64,000 nt of DNA, taken from positions 124,001 through 188,000 of the forward strand of contig NZ_BBQZ01000004.1 in assembly GCF_000974805.1 (NCBI RefSeq), in the 5' to 3' direction. This document shows positions 20,586-29,075 of this stretch, one piece after another; within the stretch, counting starts at the first letter, position 1, and each line of letters starts with the position of its first letter. The notes under the pieces were generated by a model that made no database searches, was not told the origin of the DNA, and was given only the letters and a program-made list of their open reading frames with translations. Source of the stretch: Demequina salsinemoris. Its GTDB lineage: Bacteria; Actinomycetota; Actinomycetes; Actinomycetales; Demequinaceae. The position numbers and the translations under genes are program-made.

Positions 20586-21319
20586 ACGCCGTCCTCGAGC
20601 TCCACGACGTCCACAAGCTGTTCGGCGACAACCACGTCCTCAAGGGAGTGGACCTGGAGATCGCCACGCACGAGGTCGTCGTCCTCATCGGCGCCTCGGG
20701 CTCCGGCAAGTCGACCCTTATGCGCACCATCAACCTGATCGAGCGCGTGGACGACGGACGCATCGTCCTGTCGGGAGACGACATCACCGACCCTGCCGCC
20801 GACGTGGACAAGGTCCGCGCGCGGATCGGCGTCGTGTTCCAGCACTTCAACCTGTTCCCGCACATGAAGGTGATCGACAACGTCACCCTCGCGGCGCGCA
20901 AGGTCCACGGCATGGACCCCGCCGAGGCGAAGGCCAAGGGCGTCGACCTGCTCACCCGGTTCGGGCTGGGCGACAAGGTCGACGAGTACCCCGACCGGCT
21001 CTCAGGAGGTCAGCAGCAGCGCGTCGCGATCGTGCGCGCGATCCTCACCGACCCCGAGCTGCTCCTCCTCGACGAGATCACGTCCGCGCTCGACCCGATG
21101 CTCGTGGGCGAGGTGCTCGACCTCGTGCGGAGCCTCAAGGACCAGGGATCCACCATCCTCATGGCCACGCACGAGATGTCGTTCGCGCGCTCGGTCGCCG
21201 ACCGCGTCGTGTTCATGCACCAGGGCAGGATCCTTGAGCAGGGCCCGCCCGAGGAGATCTTCGGCTCGCCCCGCGAGGCGGCGACTCAGGAGTTCCTCGC
21301 GCGCGTCACGCACCGGTAG
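20582..21319 (+). CDS. ABC importer ATPase (GlnQ/HisP type)
   Basis: The 245-residue ATPase energises the importer. It has the Walker A GASGSGKST (about residues 38-46), Q-loop VVFQHFNLFPHM, signature LSGGQQQRVAIVRA, Walker B LLLLDEITSALD and switch His in MATHEMSFARSVADR. It is the last gene of the operon that begins with the SAHH-like gene. A weak GC hairpin (about 21330-21344) follows the stop and may terminate transcription. Confidence 0.95.
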   Translation: MNAVLELHDVHKLFGDNHVLKGVDLEIATHEVVVLIGASGSGKSTLMRTINLIERVDDGRIVLSGDDITDPAADVDKVRARIGVVFQHFNLFPHMKVIDNVTLAARKVHGMDPAEAKAKGVDLLTRFGLGDKVDEYPDRLSGGQQQRVAIVRAILTDPELLLLDEITSALDPMLVGEVLDLVRSLKDQGSTILMATHEMSFARSVADRVVFMHQGRILEQGPPEEIFGSPREAATQEFLARVTHR

Positions 21320-21386
21320 GAGCGATGTCGCGGGCCGAGCCCGCAGACGAGTCTGAACAGGGATGATTCCCGCTCCACGGTGCTGG

Positions 21387-21497
21387 TCAGCCACCCACCT
21401 CGATGTTCTCGGCCGGCCACAGACCGGCCGTCAGGGCGATCACGAGGATCACCGCGATCACGCCGACGATCACCCAGCCCAGCGCCTTCTCGCTCAT
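21387..21497 (-). CDS. Small single-helix membrane protein (36 aa)
   Basis: A complete short reading frame encodes 36 residues: an N-terminal MSEKALGW, a hydrophobic helix of about 18 residues (VIVGVIAVILVIALTAGL) and a short tail WPAENIEVGG. The start ATG has a GGGGGTGAG stretch just upstream. Frame, hydrophobic periodicity and strand agree with a real small protein, but no family is recognised. It lies between the ABC operon and mtnN, convergent with the former. Confidence 0.5.
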   Translation of the reverse strand: MSEKALGWVIVGVIAVILVIALTAGLWPAENIEVGG

Positions 21498-21855
21498 CGC
21501 TCACCCCCGTGGGACGCAACCGCTCTCAGCGTGATCGTAGCCCGCAGGGGGGTGGACAACCCTAGGGTCCAAGGGCGGCGCCACCCGCGTCACCCACGCC
21601 ACCCGTTCGTGAGCGTTCTCTGACACAACGCGAGTCGGCAGCACGGCGTGTCGCGGTCGACACGCCGCGCCTGGCGTGCGGCACGTGTCAGGAATCGTCC
21701 ACGCGCGGCGCGAGGGACCCCGACAGAGGAAGGGCCGATGATTGGCGCGAGGACCGCGGCGCGCGGTCGCCAGCGCCTGAACGGGTGGTTCAGACTGCGC
21801 GGGGTCGCCAGCGTCGGACCGCGCGGTGCAGACCGCGCGGTTCGGACCTTCTGGT
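21498..21855. other. 358-base intergenic region with hairpins, no gene
   Basis: No convincing reading frame is seen. TGACAC (21621) and GTGTCA (21685) enclose a perfect 10-bp stem-loop CGGCGTGTCG-CGGT-CGACACGCCG (21644-21667). Near mtnN, two self-complementary ACCGCGCGGT decamers (21818 and 21832) separated by four bases form a likely mtnN terminator. GGTCGCCAGCG and GGTTCAGA each occur twice. The region resembles the gap at 31476-31829. Confidence 0.55.
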
Positions 21856-22554
21856 TCAGACGGCGGCGGGATTGGCCACGGACTCCCTGGCCAGGAGATC
21901 CAGGACGGCGCGCGCTGACCTGGCCGCCGCATCGTCCAGGTGCTCGTCGAACTCGACGCCGCCGTCGCCCTGGCACATGTCCGACACGCAGCGCAGCGAC
22001 AGGAACGGCACGCCCGCCTGAGCGGCGGCCTGGCTGACGGCGGCGGTCTCCATGTCGGTCGCGATGACCTTCGGGAAGCGCTCGCGGATGAGATCCACCG
22101 TCTCCGCGACCGCGAACGCGTTGGCCGAGGCGAGGTAGCCCTTCTTGGCGCCGAGCTCGACGGCGAGATCCACGAGGTCGTCGTCCGACTCGTGGAAGGC
22201 CGCGTGGCCCGGCACCTGACCGTACTCGTAGCCGATCGAGGTGGAGTCCGCGGACCAGTCGAGCGCGCAGCAGGGGGCGACGAGGTCTCCGACGGTCACG
22301 TGCCCGGGGATCCCGCCGCACGTGCCGGCCGAGATGATCGCGGTGGGCGTGACACCGCCGATCACCCCGTACGCGACGAGGGTCGCGGCGCGAGCGGCCG
22401 ACACCATGCCGATGCCGGTGACGACGAGCAGGTAGCGCACGTCGCCCGACGTGACGACGTACGCCTCGTCCGCGAAGTCCAGGCGCTCGGCGCCGTCGGA
22501 CAGGTCGAGGAAGCCCTGGGCCTCCTCCGGCATCGCCACGAGGACGGCCGGCAT
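21856..22554 (-). CDS. mtnN: 5'-methylthioadenosine/S-adenosylhomocysteine nucleosidase
   Basis: The 232-residue cytosolic enzyme (Pfs) removes adenine from SAH or MTA, giving S-ribosylhomocysteine for LuxS. The phosphorylase-superfamily fold shows VVTGIGMVSAARAATLV, SAGTCGGIPGHVTVGD, the catalytic Glu region ATDMETAAVSQAAAQAGVPFLSLRCVSD and a C-terminal helix. The ATG at 22554 lies 12 bases after the luxS stop. A GTG overlapping that stop would add five residues and is an alternative. HLDDAAARSA near the end is encoded across a dispersed 10-mer. Confidence 0.9.
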   Translation of the reverse strand: MPAVLVAMPEEAQGFLDLSDGAERLDFADEAYVVTSGDVRYLLVVTGIGMVSAARAATLVAYGVIGGVTPTAIISAGTCGGIPGHVTVGDLVAPCCALDWSADSTSIGYEYGQVPGHAAFHESDDDLVDLAVELGAKKGYLASANAFAVAETVDLIRERFPKVIATDMETAAVSQAAAQAGVPFLSLRCVSDMCQGDGGVEFDEHLDDAAARSARAVLDLLARESVANPAAV

Positions 22555-22565
22555 GGAGCCGCCCG

Positions 22566-23036
22566 TCACCGCATCACGTCCAGGAGTCCGTCGACGTTCT
22601 CGAGGAACGCGTGGACCTCGTCCTTCATGTCGGCGAGCGAGTGGTTCGCTCCCCACCCGCACTGAATCTCGTTCGCGGCGGGCACCTCGTCGAGCTCGAG
22701 CATCCGGTGCATCGTCGCGACGACGAGCTCCTTGATCGCCTCGGGAGCGTGGTCGCCGCTCATGATGAGGTAGAAGCCTGTCTGGCAGCCCATCGGACTG
22801 AAGTCGATGACCTCGTCGCTGATCTCGCGCACGCACTCCGCGAACGAGTGCTCGATCGAGTGCACCGCGGGCATCTCGAGGTGCTCCCGGTTCGGCTGGC
22901 AGAAGCGCACGTCGAACTTGCTCAGCACATCGCCCTGCGGCAGGACCTTGCGGTCCGCCAGGCGGATGTACGGGGCGTCGACCTTGGTGTGGTCCAGGTT
23001 GAACGACTCCACGTTCATCTTGCGTACCTCGGTCAT
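22566..23036 (-). CDS. luxS: S-ribosylhomocysteine lyase (AI-2 synthase)
   Basis: The 156-residue iron enzyme cleaves S-ribosylhomocysteine to homocysteine and DPD, the AI-2 precursor. The metal ligands are in [12 protein letters not shown] (HxxEH) and the Cys in [11 protein letters not shown]; the N-terminal [16 protein letters not shown] is typical. The ATG at 23036 has AGGAG nine bases upstream. With mtnN directly downstream it forms a complete two-step SAH detoxification operon. Confidence 0.97.
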   Translation of the reverse strand: MTEVRKMNVESFNLDHTKVDAPYIRLADRKVLPQGDVLSKFDVRFCQPNREHLEMPAVHSIEHSFAECVREISDEVIDFSPMGCQTGFYLIMSGDHAPEAIKELVVATMHRMLELDEVPAANEIQCGWGANHSLADMKDEVHAFLENVDGLLDVMR

Positions 23037-23146
23037 GGGGCGTGCTCCTTCGCGCATCGTGGGGGGCGGGAGACGTCTCTCCGCAACTGCCGGACCCATC
23101 GGCCGCTCTCGCCTCCGATAAAGACGAATCGCACGGCGGGTAGATC

Positions 23147-25672
23147 CTAGTCGACCACCTGATCCTCGGCATCGGTGACCATCGCCGGAAGCGACGCGGT
23201 GATGACCGAGCCGTCCGCGCGCAGCGTCCCGTGGAAGGCAGCCGGGTCGGGGGCGCCGTCGATGCGAGGTCCCTGGTCCGCGAGAGGCACGATCACCTCA
23301 TGATCGGGCGTCACGAGGAAGCGCTCGCCGCGCACGTTGACCGACAGCGCCCGTCCACGCTCGATCGCGAACTCGATCGAGGTCTGACGCACGGTCACGC
23401 GCAGCCGGTTGTTGTGCACCGTCACGCGATACGTGAGCGACGGCCACGACTCGGGCAGCCGCGGGTCGAAGTTCAGCCCCTCGCCGTGGTCGCGGAAGCC
23501 TCCGAAGCCGTGCACGAGCGCGGACCAGACGCCGCCCGTCGAGGCGACGTGGACGCCGTCGGCGGTGTTGGCGTGGAGATCGGCGAGGTCGACGAAGAGC
23601 CCGTCCCAGAAGTACTTCAGCGCGAGCTGGTGGTAGCCCACCTCGGCCGCGATGATCGACTGCACCACGCCGGACAGCGTCGAGTCGCCCGTCGTGATCG
23701 GGTCGTAGTACTCGAAGTCCGCGCGCTTCTCGTCGAGCGTGAAGTGCTCACCCTGAAGGAACAGGGCGAGGACCACGTCCGCCTGCTTGAGGACCTGGAA
23801 GCGGTAGATCACGAGCGGGTGGAAGTGCAGCAGCAGCGGGCGCTTCTCGGGAGGCGTGTTCTCGAGGTCCCACACCTCACGCTCGTGGAAGAGCGCATCC
23901 TGAGGATGGATCCCCAGCTGGTCGTCCCAGAGGATCGCCATGCCCTCGGCGGCCCTCTCCCATTCCTCGATCTCCTCGTTGTCGAGGTCGAGGCGAGCGA
24001 CCATCTTCGCGTACTGGTCGGGCCACTGGCCGCGGAGCTTACGCACCGACTCTGCGGCGCAGCGCAGGTTGAAGCGCGCCATGACGTTCGTGTACAGGTT
24101 GTCGTTCACGACCGTCGTGTACTCGTCGGGGCCTGTCACGCCGTGGATGCGGAACGACTCCCCGTCGCCGCGCGAGTGACGCCAGAACCCCAGGTCGGCC
24201 CACATGCGCGCGGTCTGCACCAGGATGTCGATCCCCTCGCGGGCCAGGAACTCGTCGTCGCCCGTCGCGAGCACGTACTTGTTGATCGCATACGAGATGT
24301 CGGCATCGATGTGATACTGCGCGGTGCCCGCGGCGTAGTAGGCCGAGGCCTCCTCGCCGTTGATCGTGCGCCACGGGAACAGCGCACCGTTCTGCGCGAG
24401 CTCCCCCGCGCGGCGCTCGGCCGCGGGCAGCAGCCGGTAGCGGTAGCGCAGCGCGTTCCGCGCGATCACGGGCGACGTGTAGATGAAGAACGGCACCGCG
24501 TAGATCTCGGTGTCCCAGAAGTAGTGGCCGCCGTAGCCGGAGCCGGTCACGCCCTTCGCGGGCACGCCGTAGCCGTCGCCGCGCGCGGCAGCCTGAAGCA
24601 GCTGGAACAGGTTCCACCGCACCGCCTGCTGGATCTCGGGTCGCTCCTCGACCTCGACGTCCGAGCGGTCCCAGAAGTCCGCGAGCCAGTCGCGCTGGTC
24701 CTGGAACTGCTTCTCGACGCCCTCCTCGCGCACGCGGTCCAGCGTGCGGTTGCAGCGGTCGGCGAGCTCACGCGGAGGGACCATGCGGGACGTGTGATAG
24801 CTGACGACCTTGGTCAGCGAGAACGTCTGCCCGGGCTCGAGCCGCGACCGGTAGACCTGCTTCGCGTAGTCGGGGGCCACGTCGGTGACGGTCGTGTAGT
24901 CCGCGTCGGACTCGACGTGATGCTCCATCGCGCACGCGAGCGTCATCCCGGAGTTGCGGGTGCGGTAGCCGAGCAGCACGCGGTTGTCGTCGCCGTGGTG
25001 GATGCGGGGCTCGAGCACGCGCTCGTCGAGCTTCTCCGCCTTGCGGGGGTCGAAGCCGGACGTCGGCTGCTTGTTCGCGCGATACTCGTCGAGGCCCGCT
25101 CCGCGGTTGAGCAGCTGCGACGAGATCGCGATCGGCGCCTCGTAGTCGAGCAGCGTGACCTCGAACCGCATCACCGCGAGGTGACGCTGGCTGAGCGACA
25201 CCATGCGCGAGGACCTCACGCGCACCCTGTTCCCCGCGGGCGTGCGCCACAGGAGGTCGCGGGTGAGGACGCCCTCCTTCATGTCGAGGGTGCGCGAGTA
25301 GTCGATCAGATCGGCGACGGACAGCAGCAGCGGCTCGTCGTCCACGTACAGGCGGATGACCTTGGGATCGGGCACGTTGGCGATCGTCTGCCCGGTGCGG
25401 GCGAAGCCGTAGGCCTCCTCGGCATGCCGGATCGGCCAGGTCTCGTGGAAGCCGTTGATGAACGTGCCGTGCTGATGCGCGTCGTGGCCCTCCTCGATGT
25501 TGCCGCGCAGCCCCAGGTAGCCGTTGCCGACAGCGAAGAGGGTCTCGGTGGTGCCGAGGTCCTCCGCATCGAAGGAGGTCTCGACCAGCTTCCACGGCTC
25601 GGGAGGGAACCGCAGCCGGTCGAGGTACTCAGGAACACTCGTGTCGTGGAGAGGCCGGTGGCCCAGCTTCAT
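23147..25672 (-). CDS. GH65 disaccharide phosphorylase
   Basis: The 841-residue enzyme belongs to glycoside hydrolase family 65 (maltose, trehalose or kojibiose phosphorylases), which split an alpha-linked glucose disaccharide with phosphate to beta-glucose 1-phosphate. The N-terminal beta-sandwich has [16 protein letters not shown]; the (alpha/alpha)6 barrel has [17 protein letters not shown], the catalytic Glu in [18 protein letters not shown] and the phosphate-binding region [14 protein letters not shown]. Length is normal. Its start overlaps the stop of the beta-phosphoglucomutase gene, which supplies the next step, so the two form an alpha-glucan disaccharide degradation operon. Which disaccharide is used cannot be told. 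Confidence 0.92.
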   Translation of the reverse strand: MKLGHRPLHDTSVPEYLDRLRFPPEPWKLVETSFDAEDLGTTETLFAVGNGYLGLRGNIEEGHDAHQHGTFINGFHETWPIRHAEEAYGFARTGQTIANVPDPKVIRLYVDDEPLLLSVADLIDYSRTLDMKEGVLTRDLLWRTPAGNRVRVRSSRMVSLSQRHLAVMRFEVTLLDYEAPIAISSQLLNRGAGLDEYRANKQPTSGFDPRKAEKLDERVLEPRIHHGDDNRVLLGYRTRNSGMTLACAMEHHVESDADYTTVTDVAPDYAKQVYRSRLEPGQTFSLTKVVSYHTSRMVPPRELADRCNRTLDRVREEGVEKQFQDQRDWLADFWDRSDVEVEERPEIQQAVRWNLFQLLQAAARGDGYGVPAKGVTGSGYGGHYFWDTEIYAVPFFIYTSPVIARNALRYRYRLLPAAERRAGELAQNGALFPWRTINGEEASAYYAAGTAQYHIDADISYAINKYVLATGDDEFLAREGIDILVQTARMWADLGFWRHSRGDGESFRIHGVTGPDEYTTVVNDNLYTNVMARFNLRCAAESVRKLRGQWPDQYAKMVARLDLDNEEIEEWERAAEGMAILWDDQLGIHPQDALFHEREVWDLENTPPEKRPLLLHFHPLVIYRFQVLKQADVVLALFLQGEHFTLDEKRADFEYYDPITTGDSTLSGVVQSIIAAEVGYHQLALKYFWDGLFVDLADLHANTADGVHVASTGGVWSALVHGFGGFRDHGEGLNFDPRLPESWPSLTYRVTVHNNRLRVTVRQTSIEFAIERGRALSVNVRGERFLVTPDHEVIVPLADQGPRIDGAPDPAAFHGTLRADGSVITASLPAMVTDAEDQVVD

Positions 25673-26412
25673 CGTTCGACCGTCTCGCTCAGGTCCTTGA
25701 CCACGACATTCGCGCCCGCGATCTCCAGCGCATCCATGCCGGCGCCGCGGTCGACGCCGAGCACCAGTCCGAAGCCTCCCGCGTGCCCCGCTGCCACTCC
25801 GGACAGCGAGTCCTCGATCACGACGCAGTCCGCGGGCGGCACCCCCAGCCTCTGAGCCGCGTGCAGGAACGTGTCGGGCGCGGGCTTGCCGGGGAGTCCC
25901 TCGGCGGCCGCCGTGTCACCGTCGACGACCGCCGCGAAGCGATCCGTGAGACCCGCGGCCTCGAGCACCGCGTCGGTGTTGCGCGAGCTGCAGACCACGG
26001 CCATCGGGAAGCTGTCGAGCTCGGCCAGGTGATCGAGTAGCGCGACGGAGCCCTCGTAGGGCGTCACGCCATTCTCCTTGAGCACGGCGGTGTACGCCTC
26101 GTTCTTGGCGTTGCCGATGCCGCACACCGTGTCGGTGCCCGGCGCGTCCGACGGGTCGCCCCACTCGAGCTCGACGCCGCGGGACCTGAGGCAGCGGGCC
26201 ACACCGTCATAGCGCGGCACACCGTCCACGTGGGCGAAGTAGTCGGCGTCCGAGTACTCGGGGGTGATGGAGTGCGCGGCGAAGTAGTCGTCGAAGGTGC
26301 GCTGCCAGGCGGCCATGTGCACCTCCGCGGTCGGGGTCAGGACGCCGTCCAGGTCGAACAGTGCGGCCTTGAAGCCCTCACCGGCGGGTGCTTGCGGAAT
26401 GTGCCAGGGCAT
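25669..26412 (-). CDS. pgmB: Beta-phosphoglucomutase (HAD family)
   Basis: The 247-residue HAD hydrolase-like mutase converts beta-glucose 1-phosphate to glucose 6-phosphate. The nucleophile motif is FDLDGVLTPTAEVH, motif II is VVCSSRNTDAVLEAAGL, motif III is GKPAPDTFLHAA, and the acidic motif IV is VIEDSLSGVAAG. The adjacent GH65 phosphorylase, overlapping by ATGA, supports the beta-G1P substrate. A small inverted repeat lies 72 bases upstream. Confidence 0.9.
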   Translation of the reverse strand: MPWHIPQAPAGEGFKAALFDLDGVLTPTAEVHMAAWQRTFDDYFAAHSITPEYSDADYFAHVDGVPRYDGVARCLRSRGVELEWGDPSDAPGTDTVCGIGNAKNEAYTAVLKENGVTPYEGSVALLDHLAELDSFPMAVVCSSRNTDAVLEAAGLTDRFAAVVDGDTAAAEGLPGKPAPDTFLHAAQRLGVPPADCVVIEDSLSGVAAGHAGGFGLVLGVDRGAGMDALEIAGANVVVKDLSETVER

Positions 26413-26483
26413 GGGGTGCCTCCTGCGAGCGCTCGTACTGCGATGCGGACGCGGGCCACGGGGCTCGCGACCGCCTCTAGGTC

Positions 26484-26500
26484 ACTACTTCGATAGTAGT
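26484..26500. promoter_or_regulatory. Possible operator/promoter of the pgmB-GH65 operon
   Basis: ACTACT-TCGAT-AGTAGT is a 6-bp inverted repeat upstream of pgmB, AT-rich against the background. On the minus strand it contains TACTAT, a candidate -10 box, so a regulator bound here could block transcription. No regulator gene is adjacent. Confidence 0.4.
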
Positions 26501-26544
26501 CAGCCGGACGGGGGCAGTGGCAACCGCAAACAGGCCCGAACCTG

Positions 26545-27117
26545 CTAGGACGGGCTGTGGAAGCGCTGCTGCGCCATCTCGAGGCCCGATTCCAGGATCG
26601 CCTCGACCGCGTCGGCCGCGTCGGACACGAGGAACGGCAGCTCCTTGCGCTCCGCCGCGCCGAACGGCTTCAGGACGAATGAGGCGGCGTCCATGCGGCC
26701 GGGCGGGCGGCCGATGCCGACGCGCACCCGCACATAGTCCGGGGTGCCGAGCGCCTTGGTGACGTCCTTGAGCCCGTTGTGCCCGCCGGAGCCGCCGCCA
26801 CGCTTGAGCTTCACGGTCCCGAACGGGATGTCGAGCTCGTCGTGGATGACGATGACGTCCGTCGGCGCGACGGACAGGTACTTGGCGAGCGAGCTGACCG
26901 GCCCGCCCGAGACGTTCATGTACGACATCGGCACGGCGAGATGCGTGGCCTGTCCCGCGAGGCGTGCCGCCGTCGAGCGGGTGTGGGTCTTCTTGTGCAC
27001 GGACAGCGACGCGGATGCTCGCGAGGCGAGCTCCTCGATCACCATCGCGCCGACGTTGTGGCGCGTGGCGGCGTACTCCTCGCCCGGGTTGCCCAGGCCG
27101 ACGACGAGTGCAGGCAT
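26545..27117 (-). CDS. pth: Peptidyl-tRNA hydrolase
   Basis: The 190-residue enzyme releases tRNA from prematurely dissociated peptidyl-tRNAs. It has the N-terminal [23 protein letters not shown] with the catalytic His-Asn context, then [45 protein letters not shown] and [17 protein letters not shown]. The ATG at 27117 follows GAGGAAAGTG. It lies downstream of rplY, separated by the rplY terminator. Confidence 0.97.
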   Translation of the reverse strand: MPALVVGLGNPGEEYAATRHNVGAMVIEELASRASASLSVHKKTHTRSTAARLAGQATHLAVPMSYMNVSGGPVSSLAKYLSVAPTDVIVIHDELDIPFGTVKLKRGGGSGGHNGLKDVTKALGTPDYVRVRVGIGRPPGRMDAASFVLKPFGAAERKELPFLVSDAADAVEAILESGLEMAQQRFHSPS

Positions 27118-27182
27118 CACTTTCCTCGCTGCTCGGTGGTTCGATCCGCATCCCACGCGCTGGCGCGTGGATGCAAAGGGAA

Positions 27183-27216
27183 AGCGCCCGGTCCGCAGGA
27201 GTGCGGACCGGGCGCT
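27183..27216 (-). terminator. Intrinsic terminator of rplY
   Basis: A perfect 15-bp stem (27183-27197 with 27202-27216) around a four-base loop begins 18 bases after the rplY stop. On the minus strand it is followed by TTCCCTTTG. Confidence 0.9.
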
Positions 27217-27234
27217 GACGTCATGCGTCGGAGA

Positions 27235-27828
27235 TTACTCCGCCGGCGCCTCGGCGGCCTCGGCAGCGGCCTCCTCGGGCTCGGCCGACGTGCGCGGCTG
27301 GGTCACGTGGACCACGAGCGCACTGGCGTCGGTGAGGAGCTCGACGCCCTGGGGCAGCTCGACCTCGGACGCGACGATCTTGGTGCCCTCCTCGAGACCC
27401 TCGACGGAGACGACGATGGTCTCCGGCAGGTGGGTCGCCTCGGCGGCGATGTGCAGGGTGTTGAGCTCCTGCACGTGGATGGTCGAGCCGAAGGTCTCGC
27501 CCTCGACGTGGACGGGCACCTCGACGGCGATCTTCTCGCCCTTCTTCACGAGCAGCAGGTCGACGTGCTCGATCGAGCGCTTGACGGCGTTGCGCTGGAT
27601 GTCCTTGACGACGGTCAGCTCGGACTTGCCGTCGAGCTCGATGGTGAGCAGCGCGTTGGCGTGCTTGAGGGCCATCATCGTGTCGTGGCCCGGAAGGAGC
27701 ACGTGGACGGGGTCGGTGCCGTGACCGTAGATGACGGCGGGGATCTTGCCGGCCATGCGGGCGCGGCGGGCAAAGCCCTTGCCGAACTCGGTGCGGGCCT
27801 CGGCGGCGAGCTTCAGCTCATCAGACAT
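27235..27828 (-). CDS. rplY: 50S ribosomal protein L25/general stress protein Ctc
   Basis: The 197-residue protein is the long Ctc form of L25: an N-terminal 5S-rRNA-binding domain (ELKLAAEARTEFGKGFARRARMAGKIPAVIYG, VKDIQRNAVKRSIEHVDLLLVKKGEKI) and a C-terminal beta domain, ending in an acidic Ala/Glu-rich tail. The ATG at 27828 has GAGGAG seven bases upstream. It lies between prs and pth as in other actinobacteria. Confidence 0.95.
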   Translation of the reverse strand: MSDELKLAAEARTEFGKGFARRARMAGKIPAVIYGHGTDPVHVLLPGHDTMMALKHANALLTIELDGKSELTVVKDIQRNAVKRSIEHVDLLLVKKGEKIAVEVPVHVEGETFGSTIHVQELNTLHIAAEATHLPETIVVSVEGLEEGTKIVASEVELPQGVELLTDASALVVHVTQPRTSAEPEEAAAEAAEAPAE

Positions 27829-28011
27829 CGGGGTTCTCCTCGAGAATGTGCGGACAGATAGCGGTTGCACGGCAAGGCAGAGCCGTCATGCATCTGCCGC
27901 GTCGATCACGCCGGGCCCTGCAGGGGCGCAGCCTCGCCGAGGAACTGGAACAGTCTACCTGCTCCTGGACGATGCGACCACCCAGGGTTTCTCGAACGTC
28001 CCCGACGCTCC

Positions 28012-28037
28012 CGCATCGTCCATTTCCCGCATCGTCC
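28012..28037. repeat. Two adjacent CGCATCGTCC copies beside the prs terminator
   Basis: Exact copies start at 28012 and 28028 in the same orientation; a third, inverted, is at 27967. The stretch between the second copy and the prs hairpin closely matches the stretch between the last 10-mer and the eno hairpin at 7209-7233. Confidence 0.85.
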
Positions 28038-28049
28038 CGGGAACGCGAA

Positions 28050-28077
28050 GGCGCGGGCCCCGTCGGGGACCCGCGCC
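28050..28077 (-). terminator. Hairpin terminator of prs
   Basis: The arms GGCGCGGG..CCCC and GGGG..CCCGCGCC pair with one bulge over a short loop, beginning 18 bases after the prs stop. On the minus strand the downstream sequence is CTTCGCGTTCCC. Confidence 0.75.
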
Positions 28078-28094
28078 TCGCGCTCAGAAGAGGA

Positions 28095-29075
28095 TCAGAC
28101 GTTGCCGTTGAACAGGCTCGTGACCGAGCCGTCCTCGAAGACCTCGTGGATCGCGCGGGCGATGAGCGGCGCGATCGACAGCACGGTGAGGCCGTCCCAG
28201 CGGCGGTCCTCCGGGATCGGGAGGGTGTCGGTGACGACGACCTCGGAGATGCCCGAGTCGCGCAGGCGCTCGACCGCGGGGCCCGAGAGCAGGCCGTGGG
28301 TCGAGGCGACGATGACGTCCTTGGCGCCGTTCTCGAACAGCGCGTTCGCGGCCTGCACGATGGTGCCGCCGGTGTCGATCATGTCGTCGACCAGGACACA
28401 GGTGCGGCCCTCGACCTCACCGACGAGCTCGTGGACCTTGACCTGGTTCGGGACCGAGGGGTCGCGGCGCTTGTGGATGATCGCGAGCGGGGCGCCCAGG
28501 TGGTCGGACCACTGGTCGGCGAGGCGCACGCGGCCCGCGTCGGGCGAGACGATCGTGAGGTTGCCAGGCGCGACGCGCGAGCGCACGTACTGAGCGAGCA
28601 GCGGCATGGCCCACAGGTGATCGACGGGGCCGTCGAAGAAGCCCTGGATCTGCGACGTGTGCAGGTCGACCGACATGATGCGGTCGGCGCCCGCGGTCTT
28701 GAACAGGTCAGCCATGAGGCGCGCGGAGATCGGCTCGCGGCCCTTGTGCTTCTTGTCCTGGCGGGCGTAGCCGTAGCAGGGCATGATCACGGTCACGCGC
28801 TTCGCGGAGGCGCGCTTCATGGCGTCGACCATGATCAGCTGCTCCATGATCGCCTCGTTGATGGGCGCCGCGTGCGACTGGAGGATGAAGGCGTCGGCGC
28901 CGCGCACCGACTCGCCGAAGCGGACGTAGAGCTCACCGTTCGCGAACGTGTACGCGGTGGTGGGGAGCAGCTCGATGCCCATGTCCGCCGCGACGGCCTC
29001 GGCCAGCTCGGGGTGGGCGCGCCCGCTCGCGAGCACCATTCGACGCTCGGACGGGTTCGAGATGATCGAGCTCAT
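28095..29075 (-). CDS. prs: Ribose-phosphate pyrophosphokinase
   Basis: The 326-residue cytosolic enzyme makes PRPP from ribose 5-phosphate and ATP. It shows MVLASGRAHPELAEAVA, YVRFGESVRGADAFILQSH, the KRASAKRVTVIMPCYGYARQDKK segment, ADRIMSVDLHTSQIQGFFD, and the PRPP loop TCVLVDDMIDTGGT. Residues contacting ATP (GRxxIS) are present as GREPISARL. The ATG overlaps the glmU stop (ATGA) and has GGAG upstream. Gene order glmU-prs-rplY-pth is conserved in actinobacteria. Confidence 0.97.
   Translation of the reverse strand: MSSIISNPSERRMVLASGRAHPELAEAVAADMGIELLPTTAYTFANGELYVRFGESVRGADAFILQSHAAPINEAIMEQLIMVDAMKRASAKRVTVIMPCYGYARQDKKHKGREPISARLMADLFKTAGADRIMSVDLHTSQIQGFFDGPVDHLWAMPLLAQYVRSRVAPGNLTIVSPDAGRVRLADQWSDHLGAPLAIIHKRRDPSVPNQVKVHELVGEVEGRTCVLVDDMIDTGGTIVQAANALFENGAKDVIVASTHGLLSGPAVERLRDSGISEVVVTDTLPIPEDRRWDGLTVLSIAPLIARAIHEVFEDGSVTSLFNGNV

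Noticed and set aside
23037-23146. Gene in the gap between luxS and the GH65 gene
   Set aside because: Only 110 bases, with no ribosome-binding site and frame of convincing composition; it probably contains the luxS promoter.
23231-25855. 874-codon frame opposite the GH65 gene
   Set aside because: Antisense shadow with no recognisable domain, overlapping two well-supported genes.
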